Shown piece after piece: positions 28,242 to 34,244 of a stretch of 34,244 nucleotides of DNA (position 1 is the stretch's first letter; every line of letters starts with the position of its first letter). Made by a program: the position numbers and the translations under genes. The notes under the pieces are model-generated. The model saw only the letters and a list, made by a program, of their open reading frames with translations, did not search any database and was not told the DNA's origin. The stretch spans positions 1 through 34,244 of the forward strand of contig JAFYAB010000064.1 of the NCBI GenBank assembly GCA_017540945.1, read 5' to 3'. Source of the DNA: Oscillospiraceae bacterium. GTDB lineage: Bacteria; Bacillota_A; Clostridia; Oscillospirales; Oscillospiraceae.

Positions 28242-29393
28242 ATGAACGATTTTACTTTCAGCGTTCCCTGCCTCTTCGGGCTGGAGGGACTTGTGGGGGA
28301 CGAGCTTCGGCGCCTGGATATGGCGAAGGTGCGCGTGGAAAACGGGCGCGTCCTTTTTGACGGCGGCGCGGAGGCCCTGGCCGCGGCCAATCTGCGCCTG
28401 CGGATGGGCGAGCGGGTCCTGCTTCGCCTCGGCGCCTTCCCGGCCCGGAGCTTCGAGGAGCTCTACCAGGGCGTGAAGGCCCTGCCTCTGGAGGAATTCA
28501 TCCCCAGGGACGGCAAATTCCCCGTCAAGGGGCACTGCCTGAACTCCCTGCTCCACTCTGTCCCCGACTGCCAGGCCATCGTCAACAAGGCAGCCGCGGA
28601 CCGGCTCGGGTCCCATTACGGGCTGAGGCGTCTTCCTGAGACCGGGGCCCTCTACCAGCTCCAGTTCTCCATCATGAAGGACGTCTGCGAGTTGTTTCTG
28701 GACAGCAGCGGCGCGGGGCTCCACAAGCGGGGTTACCGGGCCGTGGGCAACGACGCCCCCCTGCGGGAGACCCTGGCCGCCGCCATGGTGACCCTGGCCC
28801 GCTACCGGGGCCGGGACTTCCTCTGGGACCCCTTCTGCGGCAGCGGCACCATCGTGATCGAGGCGGCTCTGATCACTCTGAACCGGGCCCCGGGCCTGAA
28901 CCGGAGCTTCTCCGCTCAGAGCTGGGGCTTTGTTCCGGAGAGCGCCTGGGCCCAGGCAAGGGAGGCCGCCCGGGACGCGGAGTTCCGCGGGGAGTATCGC
29001 ATCCTGGGCTCCGACATTGACCCGGACAGTCTCAATATCGCCATTTCCAATGCCAAAAAAGCGGGCGTCGGCAGGCTGATCCGCTTCGAGGAGGCTGACG
29101 CGACCAAGCGCGACTTTCCCGCCGAGGGGGGCATCATCGTCTGCAACCCGCCCTACGGCGAGCGAATGCTGGAGCAGCGCAGCGCTCAGCGGCTCTACCA
29201 GGCTCTGGGGAAGCATCTGCGCTGCGCCGACGGCTGGGCGAAATACATCATCTCCTCCGAGCCGGAATTTGAGCACTATTTTGGAAAACGGGCGGACAAA
29301 AAGCGGAAGCTTTACAACGGCATGATCCAGTGCAATCTGTACCAATACCCGGGCAACAGGAAACAGGCAGCAGAAAGTAGGAAAAAGATATGA
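28242..29393 (+). CDS. THUMP-domain RNA guanine-N2-methyltransferase, RlmL/YpsC-like
   Basis: A 383-residue class I SAM-dependent RNA methyltransferase, probably making m2G in 23S rRNA (position 2445 in E. coli RlmL). An N-terminal ferredoxin-like/THUMP region (FSVPCLFGLEGLVGDELRRL; ... SSGAGLHKRGYRAVGNDAPLRE) leads to the methyltransferase core. DPFCGSGTIVIEAAL is at 196-210, LGSDIDPDSLNIAISNA at about 255-271, and the catalytic NPPYGER at 302-308. Length equals the single-domain Firmicutes form, without the RlmK half. The site is CGGAG with 6-7 base spacing. It overlaps the next gene by ATGA, so the two are coupled. Confidence 0.9.
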   Translation: MNDFTFSVPCLFGLEGLVGDELRRLDMAKVRVENGRVLFDGGAEALAAANLRLRMGERVLLRLGAFPARSFEELYQGVKALPLEEFIPRDGKFPVKGHCLNSLLHSVPDCQAIVNKAAADRLGSHYGLRRLPETGALYQLQFSIMKDVCELFLDSSGAGLHKRGYRAVGNDAPLRETLAAAMVTLARYRGRDFLWDPFCGSGTIVIEAALITLNRAPGLNRSFSAQSWGFVPESAWAQAREAARDAEFRGEYRILGSDIDPDSLNIAISNAKKAGVGRLIRFEEADATKRDFPAEGGIIVCNPPYGERMLEQRSAQRLYQALGKHLRCADGWAKYIISSEPEFEHYFGKRADKKRKLYNGMIQCNLYQYPGNRKQAAESRKKI

Positions 29394-30301
29394 AGCATCT
29401 GTTCATCGTCAACCCTGCAGCCGGAAAGTATGACCATACGGAAGAGCTCACCGGGAGGATCAGGGCGCTCTGTACGTCGCGTGGGCTGGACTATGAAATC
29501 CGCGTTTCCGGCAAGCCCGGGGACTGCACCGCCATAACCCGTCAGGCTGCGGCCTCCGGGGAGGAATACCGGGTCTATGCCTGCGGCGGCGACGGCACCC
29601 TCAACGAGGTGGTCTGCGGCGCGGCGGGGGCGGCCAATGTCGCGGTCACCCACTGGCCCTGCGGCTCCGGCAACGACTTCATCAAGAACTTCAGCGAGCC
29701 CCCGGCCTTTCTGGAGCCGGAGCGCCTGCTGGATGCGGAGGAGGCCCTGCTGGACCTGATCCAGGTGGGGGAGGACTATTCCCTCTCCATCTGCTCCATG
29801 GGCATCGACGCCCGGATCGGCACCGAGATCCAGAAGTATAAGCGTCTGCCCCTGGTCTCCGGCAATGGCGCCTACAATCTCTCCACCGTGATCAACCTGA
29901 TTAAGGGCATCCACCGGCACTATGCGGTGGAGATCAACGGTGAGACGATCGACGACCGCTTCACCCTGATCTGCGTCTGCAACGGACGCTTCTACGGCGG
30001 CGGCTACGAGCCCGTCCCCGAGGCCCGGCCCGACGACGGCAAGCTGGAGGTCCTGCTGGTGAAGAAGGTCTCCCGGCTCCAGGTGGCGAGCCTCATCGGC
30101 AAGTACAAGGCCGGCCGCTGGGCGGAATTCCCCGCCCTGTTCCGGCACTTCTCCACGGACCGGGTGACGATCCGCTGCGACCGGGAGGAGGTCGTCAACC
30201 TGGATGGCGAGGCCCGCTGGGGCAAGGATGTGGAGATCCGGCTGTCCGACAAAAAGCTGCGCTTTTTCTATCCTCGTGGTCTGGTACTTGGCAGAAAATA
30301 A
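29390..30301 (+). CDS. Diacylglycerol/lipid kinase, DagK-YegS family
   Basis: A 303-residue lipid kinase that phosphorylates diacylglycerol or a related lipid with ATP at the inner membrane surface. VNPAAGK is at 7-13, the nucleotide-binding YACGGDGTLNEVV at about 63-75, WPCGSGNDFIKNF at 89-101, and SICSMGIDARIGTEIQ near 135-150. The C-terminal half is beta-rich with VCNGRFYGGGYEPVPEARPDDG near 196-217. It overlaps the methyltransferase stop by four bases. The lipid substrate is inferred; it could supply phosphatidic acid to the lipid functions encoded elsewhere in the window. Confidence 0.9.
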   Translation: MKHLFIVNPAAGKYDHTEELTGRIRALCTSRGLDYEIRVSGKPGDCTAITRQAAASGEEYRVYACGGDGTLNEVVCGAAGAANVAVTHWPCGSGNDFIKNFSEPPAFLEPERLLDAEEALLDLIQVGEDYSLSICSMGIDARIGTEIQKYKRLPLVSGNGAYNLSTVINLIKGIHRHYAVEINGETIDDRFTLICVCNGRFYGGGYEPVPEARPDDGKLEVLLVKKVSRLQVASLIGKYKAGRWAEFPALFRHFSTDRVTIRCDREEVVNLDGEARWGKDVEIRLSDKKLRFFYPRGLVLGRK

Positions 30302-30302
30302 A

Positions 30303-30358
30303 ACAACGAGAGAGCTGAAATTTTTCCTAATTTTCAGCTCTCTCGTTGTCCTTCTTTC
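30303..30358 (+). terminator. Intrinsic terminator after the lipid kinase gene
   Basis: ACAACGAGAGAGCTGAAA pairs with TTTCAGCTCTCTCGTTGT (30303-30349), 18 bp, then CCTTCTTTC. An A-run precedes the stem in the stop region. Confidence 0.85.
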
Positions 30359-30396
30359 GTCATTTCCCCAAAAATCCGGAACGTGAATGGTATTTG

Positions 30397-30425
30397 TTGA
30401 TTTTTGTCCGATTTGTATGTATAAT
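30397..30425 (+). promoter_or_regulatory. Promoter of the CofE-like gene and probably the purine genes
   Basis: TTGATT, 17 bases, TATAAT on the plus strand. The leader to ATG 30492 is about 60 bases; no purine riboswitch was recognised in it. Confidence 0.75.
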
Positions 30426-30491
30426 AAAGCGTAAATTTCAAAGCGCAAGGTATTTGTTCCCTGTATTCTGACAAAAAGGAGTCGCTGATTT

Positions 30492-31685
30492 ATGAGAACC
30501 ATCGGAACCGTCGTACGGGGCGTGCGTGCGCCCATCATCCGTCAGGGCGACGATATCGCCGCCATCACCGCTGCGTCCGTGCAGGCCGCCTGGCAGGAAG
30601 CCAACATCGTTCCCAGAGACCGGGACGTGGTGGCCGTCACCGAGTCCGTGGTGGCCCGCTCCCAGGGCAACTACGCCACGATCCAGCAGATCGCGGCCGA
30701 CGTCAAGGCCAAGACCGGCGGAGGCACCGTGGGCGTCGCCTTCCCCATCCTGAGCCGCAACCGCTTCTCCATCCTGCTCAAGAGCATCGCCCTGGCCTGC
30801 AAGAAGGTTGTGGTCCTGCTCTCCTATCCCTCCGACGAAGTGGGCAACCATCTGGTGGACATCGACCTGGTGGACGCCGCCGGCGTCAACCCCTACACCG
30901 ACACCCTGACCGTGGCCCAGTTCCGCGAGAAGTTCGGCCACATCCTCCATCCCTTCACCGGCGTGGACTATATCGACTTCTACCGGGATCTCATTGAGAG
31001 CTGCGGCGCCGAGGCGGAGATCCTGCTGGGCAACCGGGTCCAGACCCTGGTTCCCCTCTGCGACGCCGTCATCACCGCCGACATCCACACCCGCGCCCGC
31101 TCCAAGCGGCTGCTGAAGGGCGTGGGCTGCAAGTGCGTCCTGGGCCTGGACGATCTGATGACCGCCCCCGTGGAGGGCAGCGGCTACAACGAGACCTACG
31201 GCCTGCTGGGCTCCAACAAGGCCACCGAGGAGACCGTCAAGCTCTTCCCCCGCGACTGCACCGCCGTGGCGGAGCGGATCGCCAAGCTCCTCTCCGACGC
31301 CTCCGGCAAGCAGATCGAGGCCATGGTCTACGGCGACGGCGCCTTCAAGGACCCCGTGGGCAAGATCTGGGAGCTGGCCGATCCCGTGGTCAGCCCCGGT
31401 TACACCAAGGGCCTGGGCGGCACGCCCAACGAGCTGAAGCTCAAGTACCTGGCCGACAACGACTTCGGCGATCTCTCCGGCGACGCGCTGCGCAAGGCCA
31501 TTGAGGACCGCATCCGGGCCAAGACCGGCGAGAGCCTGGTGGGCAACATGGCCGCCCAGGGCACCACCCCCCGGCAGCTCACCGACCTGATCGGCTCCCT
31601 CTGCGACCTGACCTCCGGCTCCGGCGACAAGGGCACCCCCATCATCTATATCCAGGGGTATTTCGACAACTATACCAACGAGTAA
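30492..31685 (+). CDS. Coenzyme F420-0:L-glutamate ligase-like (CofE family) protein
   Basis: A 397-residue protein resembling the CofE/FbiB ligase family that adds glutamate to F420-0 or related substrates with GTP. IVPRDRDVVAVTESVVARSQ near 39-58 matches the family start region with the S/G-rich loop. VNPYTDTLTVAQF, NETYGLLGSNKATEETVKLF near 236-255 and VYGDGAFKDPVGKIWELADP near 280-299 follow. No F420 biosynthesis gene is in the window, and gut Clostridia are not known to make F420, so the true substrate is open. It lies 52 bases before hpt without a terminator, suggesting a link to purine salvage. AAAGGAG precedes the ATG. Confidence 0.7.
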   Translation: MRTIGTVVRGVRAPIIRQGDDIAAITAASVQAAWQEANIVPRDRDVVAVTESVVARSQGNYATIQQIAADVKAKTGGGTVGVAFPILSRNRFSILLKSIALACKKVVVLLSYPSDEVGNHLVDIDLVDAAGVNPYTDTLTVAQFREKFGHILHPFTGVDYIDFYRDLIESCGAEAEILLGNRVQTLVPLCDAVITADIHTRARSKRLLKGVGCKCVLGLDDLMTAPVEGSGYNETYGLLGSNKATEETVKLFPRDCTAVAERIAKLLSDASGKQIEAMVYGDGAFKDPVGKIWELADPVVSPGYTKGLGGTPNELKLKYLADNDFGDLSGDALRKAIEDRIRAKTGESLVGNMAAQGTTPRQLTDLIGSLCDLTSGSGDKGTPIIYIQGYFDNYTNE

Positions 31686-31701
31686 ATAACCGCTGCTCAA
31701 T

Positions 31702-31723
31702 GGCGCACACTGTGCGCCGCTAC
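31702..31723. repeat. GGCGCACACTGTGCG palindromic repeat, copy 2
   Basis: GGCGCACACTGTGCGCC followed by GCTAC. It matches the unit at 15475 with one changed stem base. It sits just before the hpt ribosome binding site (GGAAAGGAAA). Confidence 0.7.
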
Positions 31724-31737
31724 GGAAAGGAAAGACT

Positions 31738-32289
31738 ATGCTGATTCGCAATGCCAAAGAAGACGTCAAGTACGTCATGCACAGCCGCGAGGAAATCGCC
31801 GCCCGGGTCCGGGAGCTGGGCCGGGAGCTGACGGAGAAGTTCGGCGACAAGAAGCCCCTGATGATCTGCGTGCTCCGGGGCGCAGCCTTCTTCTTCACCG
31901 ACCTCTGCAAGGAGATGGACTGCCTGATGGATATGGACTTCATCGCAGCCTCCAGCTATTTCAGCGGTACCAAATCCAGCGGCTCGATCCGGCTGGTGAA
32001 GGACTCCAACATCGACATGGAGGGCCGCCACGTGATCATCGTGGAGGACATCATCGACTCCGGTCTGACCCTGGAATACCTGGTAAAGGTGTTTGAAACC
32101 CGGAACCCCGCCTCCATCACCACAGTGGCTCTGCTGGATAAGGAGGTCAACAAGCCCGATCGCTTCAACGTGGACTACTACGGCTTCAAAATCCCCGACG
32201 AGTTCGTCATCGGCTACGGTCTGGACTACGCGGATTACTACCGCAATCTGCCCTACATCGGCGTGCTCAAGGAAGAGTGCTACCAATAA
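31738..32289 (+). CDS. hpt: Hypoxanthine(-guanine) phosphoribosyltransferase
   Basis: A 183-residue purine-salvage enzyme converting hypoxanthine or guanine plus PRPP to IMP or GMP. The PRPP loop is VEDIIDSGLTL at 102-112, and VLRGAAFF at 45-52 is the pyrophosphate loop region. ASSYFSGTKSSG at 71-82 is the mobile catalytic loop and VALLDKEVNKP is near 126-138. Length is typical. It is followed by xpt and the GMP synthase subunit, so purine salvage to the guanylate level is grouped here. ATG 31738 has GGAAAGGAAA upstream. Confidence 0.94.
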   Translation: MLIRNAKEDVKYVMHSREEIAARVRELGRELTEKFGDKKPLMICVLRGAAFFFTDLCKEMDCLMDMDFIAASSYFSGTKSSGSIRLVKDSNIDMEGRHVIIVEDIIDSGLTLEYLVKVFETRNPASITTVALLDKEVNKPDRFNVDYYGFKIPDEFVIGYGLDYADYYRNLPYIGVLKEECYQ

Positions 32290-32296
32290 CCCGCCC

Positions 32297-32372
32297 GTAG
32301 GGGTCGCTCTTACCGCGCGAGCGGTGAGCGACCCGGTCGCCGGGACGGCGACATTTGCCGCAGGCAAATCCC
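32297..32372 (+). repeat. Three-hairpin structured repeat, copy 2
   Basis: Hairpin 1 is GGGTCGCTC, bulged TT, ACCGC-gcga-GCGGT, GAGCGACCC. Hairpin 2 is GTCGCCG-gga-CGGCGAC. Hairpin 3 is ATTTGCC-gca-GGCAAAT. It lies in the hpt-xpt gap. Relative to copy 1 (20596), stems 1 and 2 differ by paired changes, while the TT bulge and stem 3 are conserved. Confidence 0.82.
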
Positions 32373-32405
32373 GACTACCGATACACCTGAATAAAGGAGA
32401 ACACT

Positions 32406-32987
32406 ATGCAGGCACTGAAAGAACGAATCGTGAAAGAGGGCAAGGTCCTGCCCGGCAATATCATCAAAATCGACGGCTTCCTGAATCACCGCGTGGACTG
32501 CGCCTTTATGGGCGAGATCGCCGATGAATTCGCGAGAATCTTCGACCTGTCGAAGGTGGACGTGATCCTCACCGCCGAGGCCAGCGGCATCGCTCTGGCT
32601 TCCATCTGCGGCTTCAAATGGGGCAAGCCCATGATCTTTGCCAAGAAGGCCAAGTCCGACAACATCGAGGGCGGTCTGTACAAGAGCGAGATCATGTCTT
32701 ACACCTACAAGAAGGTCATCACCCTGATCCTCTCCAAGCAGTGGCTCACCCCCGGCACCCGGGTCCTGGTCATCGACGACTTTATGGCCCGGGGCGAGGC
32801 CGTCCGCGGCCTCTGCGAGCTGGTGGAGGAGGCCCGGGCCGAGCTGGTAGGCGTTGGCATCGCCGTGGAAAAGGGTTTCCAGGGCGGCGGCGACCGCCTG
32901 CGGGAGATGGGCGTCAATTACCACGCTCTGGCCGTGATCGAGAAAGCTGAACCGGATCATATCGTTTTCAGAGACGAGGAGGTTTGA
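32406..32987 (+). CDS. xpt: Xanthine phosphoribosyltransferase
   Basis: A 193-residue enzyme forming XMP from xanthine and PRPP, of the Bacillus Xpt type. MQALKERIVKEGKVLPGNII and DGFLNHRVD open the protein. The PRPP-binding loop is LVIDDFMARGEAVRGL at 121-136, and AEASGIALASICGFKWGKP is near 58-75. The length is that of the dimeric Firmicutes enzyme. AAAGGAG precedes the ATG. It ends three bases before the GMP synthase subunit, which would use the XMP it makes. No purine (guanine) aptamer was found upstream, where many Xpt genes have one. Confidence 0.95.
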   Translation: MQALKERIVKEGKVLPGNIIKIDGFLNHRVDCAFMGEIADEFARIFDLSKVDVILTAEASGIALASICGFKWGKPMIFAKKAKSDNIEGGLYKSEIMSYTYKKVITLILSKQWLTPGTRVLVIDDFMARGEAVRGLCELVEEARAELVGVGIAVEKGFQGGGDRLREMGVNYHALAVIEKAEPDHIVFRDEEV

Positions 32988-32990
32988 ACT

Positions 32991-33986
32991 ATGAACTACG
33001 ATTACAAGAACAACATCAGACCTGAGAATATGGAACGCATCACCACCCCCGCCCTGGCCGACGCCTTTATTGAAGAACAGGTCGCGGCCCTGCGGGCCCA
33101 GATCGGCGACAAGAAGGTCCTGCTGGCCCTCTCCGGCGGCGTGGATTCCTCCGTTGTGGCAGCCCTGCTGATCAAGGCCGTGGGCGATCAGCTCACCTGC
33201 GTCCACGTCAACCACGGTCTGCTGCGCAAGGGCGAGCCCGAGCAGGTGATCGAGGTCTTCCGCAATCAGATGAAGGCCAACCTGGTCTACGTGGATGCCG
33301 TGGACCGCTTCCTGGACAAGCTGGCCGGCGTGGCCGACCCCGAGCAGAAGCGCCACATCATCGGCGCCGAGTTCATCCGCGTCTTCGAGGAGGAGGCCCG
33401 GAAGCTGAAGGACATCTCCTTCCTGGGTCAGGGCACCATCTATCCCGACATTCTGGAGTCCAAGGTGGGCGTCAAGGCCCATCACAACGTGGGCGGCCTG
33501 CCCGAGGATCTGAACTTTGAGCTGGTGGAGCCCGTCAAGCTGCTCTACAAGGACGAGGTCCGGGTGGTGGGCAAGGCCCTGGGTCTGCCCGACTCCATGG
33601 TCTTCCGTCAGCCCTTCCCCGGCCCCGGCCTGGGTGTCCGCTGCGTGGGCGCCATCACCCGCGACCGCCTGGAGGCCGTCCGGGAGTCCGACGCCATTCT
33701 GCGGGAGGAGTTCGCCAAGCACGGCCTGGACGAAAAGGTCTGGCAGTACTTCACCGTGGTGCCCGATTTCAAGACTACCGGCATCCGGGACGGCAAGCGG
33801 AGCTATGACTGGCCTGTGGTCATCCGTGCCGTCAACACCGTGGACGCCGTCACCGCTCAGCCTGCGGAGCTGAACTTCGCCTTCGTCCAGAAGCTCGTGG
33901 CCCGGATCACCTCCGAGGTCCCCCACGTCAACCGCGTCCTCTGGGACGTGACCCCCAAGCCCAGCGCAACCATCGAGTGGGAGTAA
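32991..33986 (+). CDS. guaA: GMP synthase, ATP-pyrophosphatase/dimerisation subunit only
   Basis: A 331-residue protein that adenylates XMP and aminates it to GMP. It contains the ATP-PPase domain with the P-loop LSGGVDSS at 47-54, VHVNHGLLRKGEPEQV near 75-90 and QGTIYPDILES near 147-157. VGGLPEDLNFELVEPVKLLYKDE is summarised at about 169-191, and the dimerisation domain ends in PKPSATIEWE. The glutamine amidotransferase domain (about 190 residues) of the usual bacterial enzyme is missing. It must be supplied by a separate gene outside the window, or the enzyme uses ammonia. The start is genuine: it lies 3 bases after xpt with GAGGAGG upstream. Confidence 0.9.
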   Translation: MNYDYKNNIRPENMERITTPALADAFIEEQVAALRAQIGDKKVLLALSGGVDSSVVAALLIKAVGDQLTCVHVNHGLLRKGEPEQVIEVFRNQMKANLVYVDAVDRFLDKLAGVADPEQKRHIIGAEFIRVFEEEARKLKDISFLGQGTIYPDILESKVGVKAHHNVGGLPEDLNFELVEPVKLLYKDEVRVVGKALGLPDSMVFRQPFPGPGLGVRCVGAITRDRLEAVRESDAILREEFAKHGLDEKVWQYFTVVPDFKTTGIRDGKRSYDWPVVIRAVNTVDAVTAQPAELNFAFVQKLVARITSEVPHVNRVLWDVTPKPSATIEWE

Positions 33987-34031
33987 TATAAGTCTTGACT
34001 TAATATGTGCTGAATTATCCTGAATAGCTTG

Positions 34032-34066
34032 AAACAGCAGGCATTCTACAGAGTGCCTGCTGTTTT
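34032..34066 (+). terminator. Intrinsic terminator after the purine genes
   Basis: AAACAGCAGGCATTC...GAGTGCCTGCTGTTT, stem of about 15 bp with one G-T pair, followed by TTTCC. The surrounding 33990-34160 is AT-rich and holds no gene. Confidence 0.82.
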
Positions 34067-34114
34067 CCGTTATCAGTGTTGATAATGTTTTGATACTATT
34101 CTCAAATAAAACAC

Positions 34115-34143
34115 TTTAAAATTTAAGCAAGGTGTGCTATAAT
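34115..34143 (+). promoter_or_regulatory. Promoter of the transposase gene
   Basis: TTTAAA, 17 bases ending in TGC, TATAAT: weak -35 with an extended -10, 18 bases before the start codon. Confidence 0.55.
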
Positions 34144-34161
34144 GTATCTGGGTGATGAAAA

Positions 34162-34244
34162 ATGTCAAGCAGATACAAATTTACAGCAGAAGAAATCGCG
34201 GCAATCGAGGAAGCACGGAAAGACAACAAGGACAAACGAGCAGA
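34162..34244 (+). CDS. IS630-like transposase, N-terminal fragment (cut by window edge)
   Basis: The last 83 bases read MSSRYKFTAEEIAAIEEARK then DNKDKRA. This is the opening of the helix-turn-helix domain of IS630/Tc1-type transposases as I know it (xxRY-xLT-xEE-xxxIEEARKxNKDKR). Codon use and the upstream DNA are clearly more AT-rich than the rest of the window, in keeping with a mobile element. The DDE catalytic part and the right end lie outside. No terminal inverted repeat can be confirmed from one end. Confidence 0.6.
   Translation, partial: MSSRYKFTAEEIAAIEEARKDNKDKRA

Noticed and set aside
32290..32405. Purine riboswitch upstream of xpt
   Set aside because: The gap is filled by the three-hairpin repeat and lacks the purine aptamer's conserved loop and junction sequences.

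Overview
The window is a high-GC stretch of about 34 kb with dense genes, short gaps, GGAGG-type ribosome binding sites, sigma-A-like -35/-10 boxes and Firmicutes-type protein families (RlmH, MocR, GPH symporters, NfeD/SPFH, ECF S component, SSB-like proteins). I infer a gut-type Clostridia, most likely Oscillospirales/Oscillospiraceae. This rests on gene content, codon style and the 'GTAGGGGCGG' palindromic repeats, not on a search. No rRNA, tRNA or CRISPR array was seen.

Layout. (1) 1-1770, minus strand: serine biosynthesis, serC then a serA cut by the window edge. (2) 1863-4419, plus strand: a rhomboid-like membrane protein with a zinc ribbon, rsmE, and an HD-domain YfbR-like nucleotidase, closed by a strong terminator. 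(3) 4453-9207, minus strand: an alpha-galactoside operon, GPH symporter, GH36 alpha-galactosidase, repeats, second GPH symporter, from a near-consensus promoter. (4) 9244-17498, plus strand: an apparent envelope-lipid locus with a GT-B-like glycosyltransferase, a CDP-alcohol phosphotransferase with an amphipathic 11-mer tail, a CYTH protein, a PAP2_3-like enzyme, a YbhN/MprF-type flippase-like protein, a winged-helix/LicC-like nucleotidyltransferase and an APC permease; rlmH closes the run. (5) 17744-18598, minus strand: a DUF11 repeat protein.

(6) 18689-21466, plus strand: promoter, yybP-ykoY-type (Mn2+) riboswitch with terminator, PspC-domain protein, SPFH/prohibitin protein, three small proteins. 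(7) 21466-23221, minus strand: double-OB SSB-like protein, ECF S component, small membrane protein. (8) 23321-24763, plus strand: MocR-type regulator lacking the PLP lysine. (9) 24830-28117, minus strand: a second copy of the same promoter and riboswitch ahead of NfeD, a 20-residue membrane peptide, a stomatin-type SPFH protein, an S41-like lipoprotein and a 52-codon orphan frame. (10) 28157-33986, plus strand: RlmL-like methyltransferase and lipid kinase; a CofE-like protein; then hpt, xpt and an ATP-pyrophosphatase-only GMP synthase. (11) 34162 to the end: the start of an IS630-like transposase.

The most notable signal is that two near-identical riboswitch/promoter modules, about 9 kb apart and on opposite strands, each head a membrane-integrity operon built round an SPFH protein. 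The second is a rich set of palindromic repeats. Two copies of a three-hairpin element differ by compensatory base changes, two larger elements have imperfect terminal inverted repeats, and palindromes are inserted in the same reading frame inside two unrelated protein genes.
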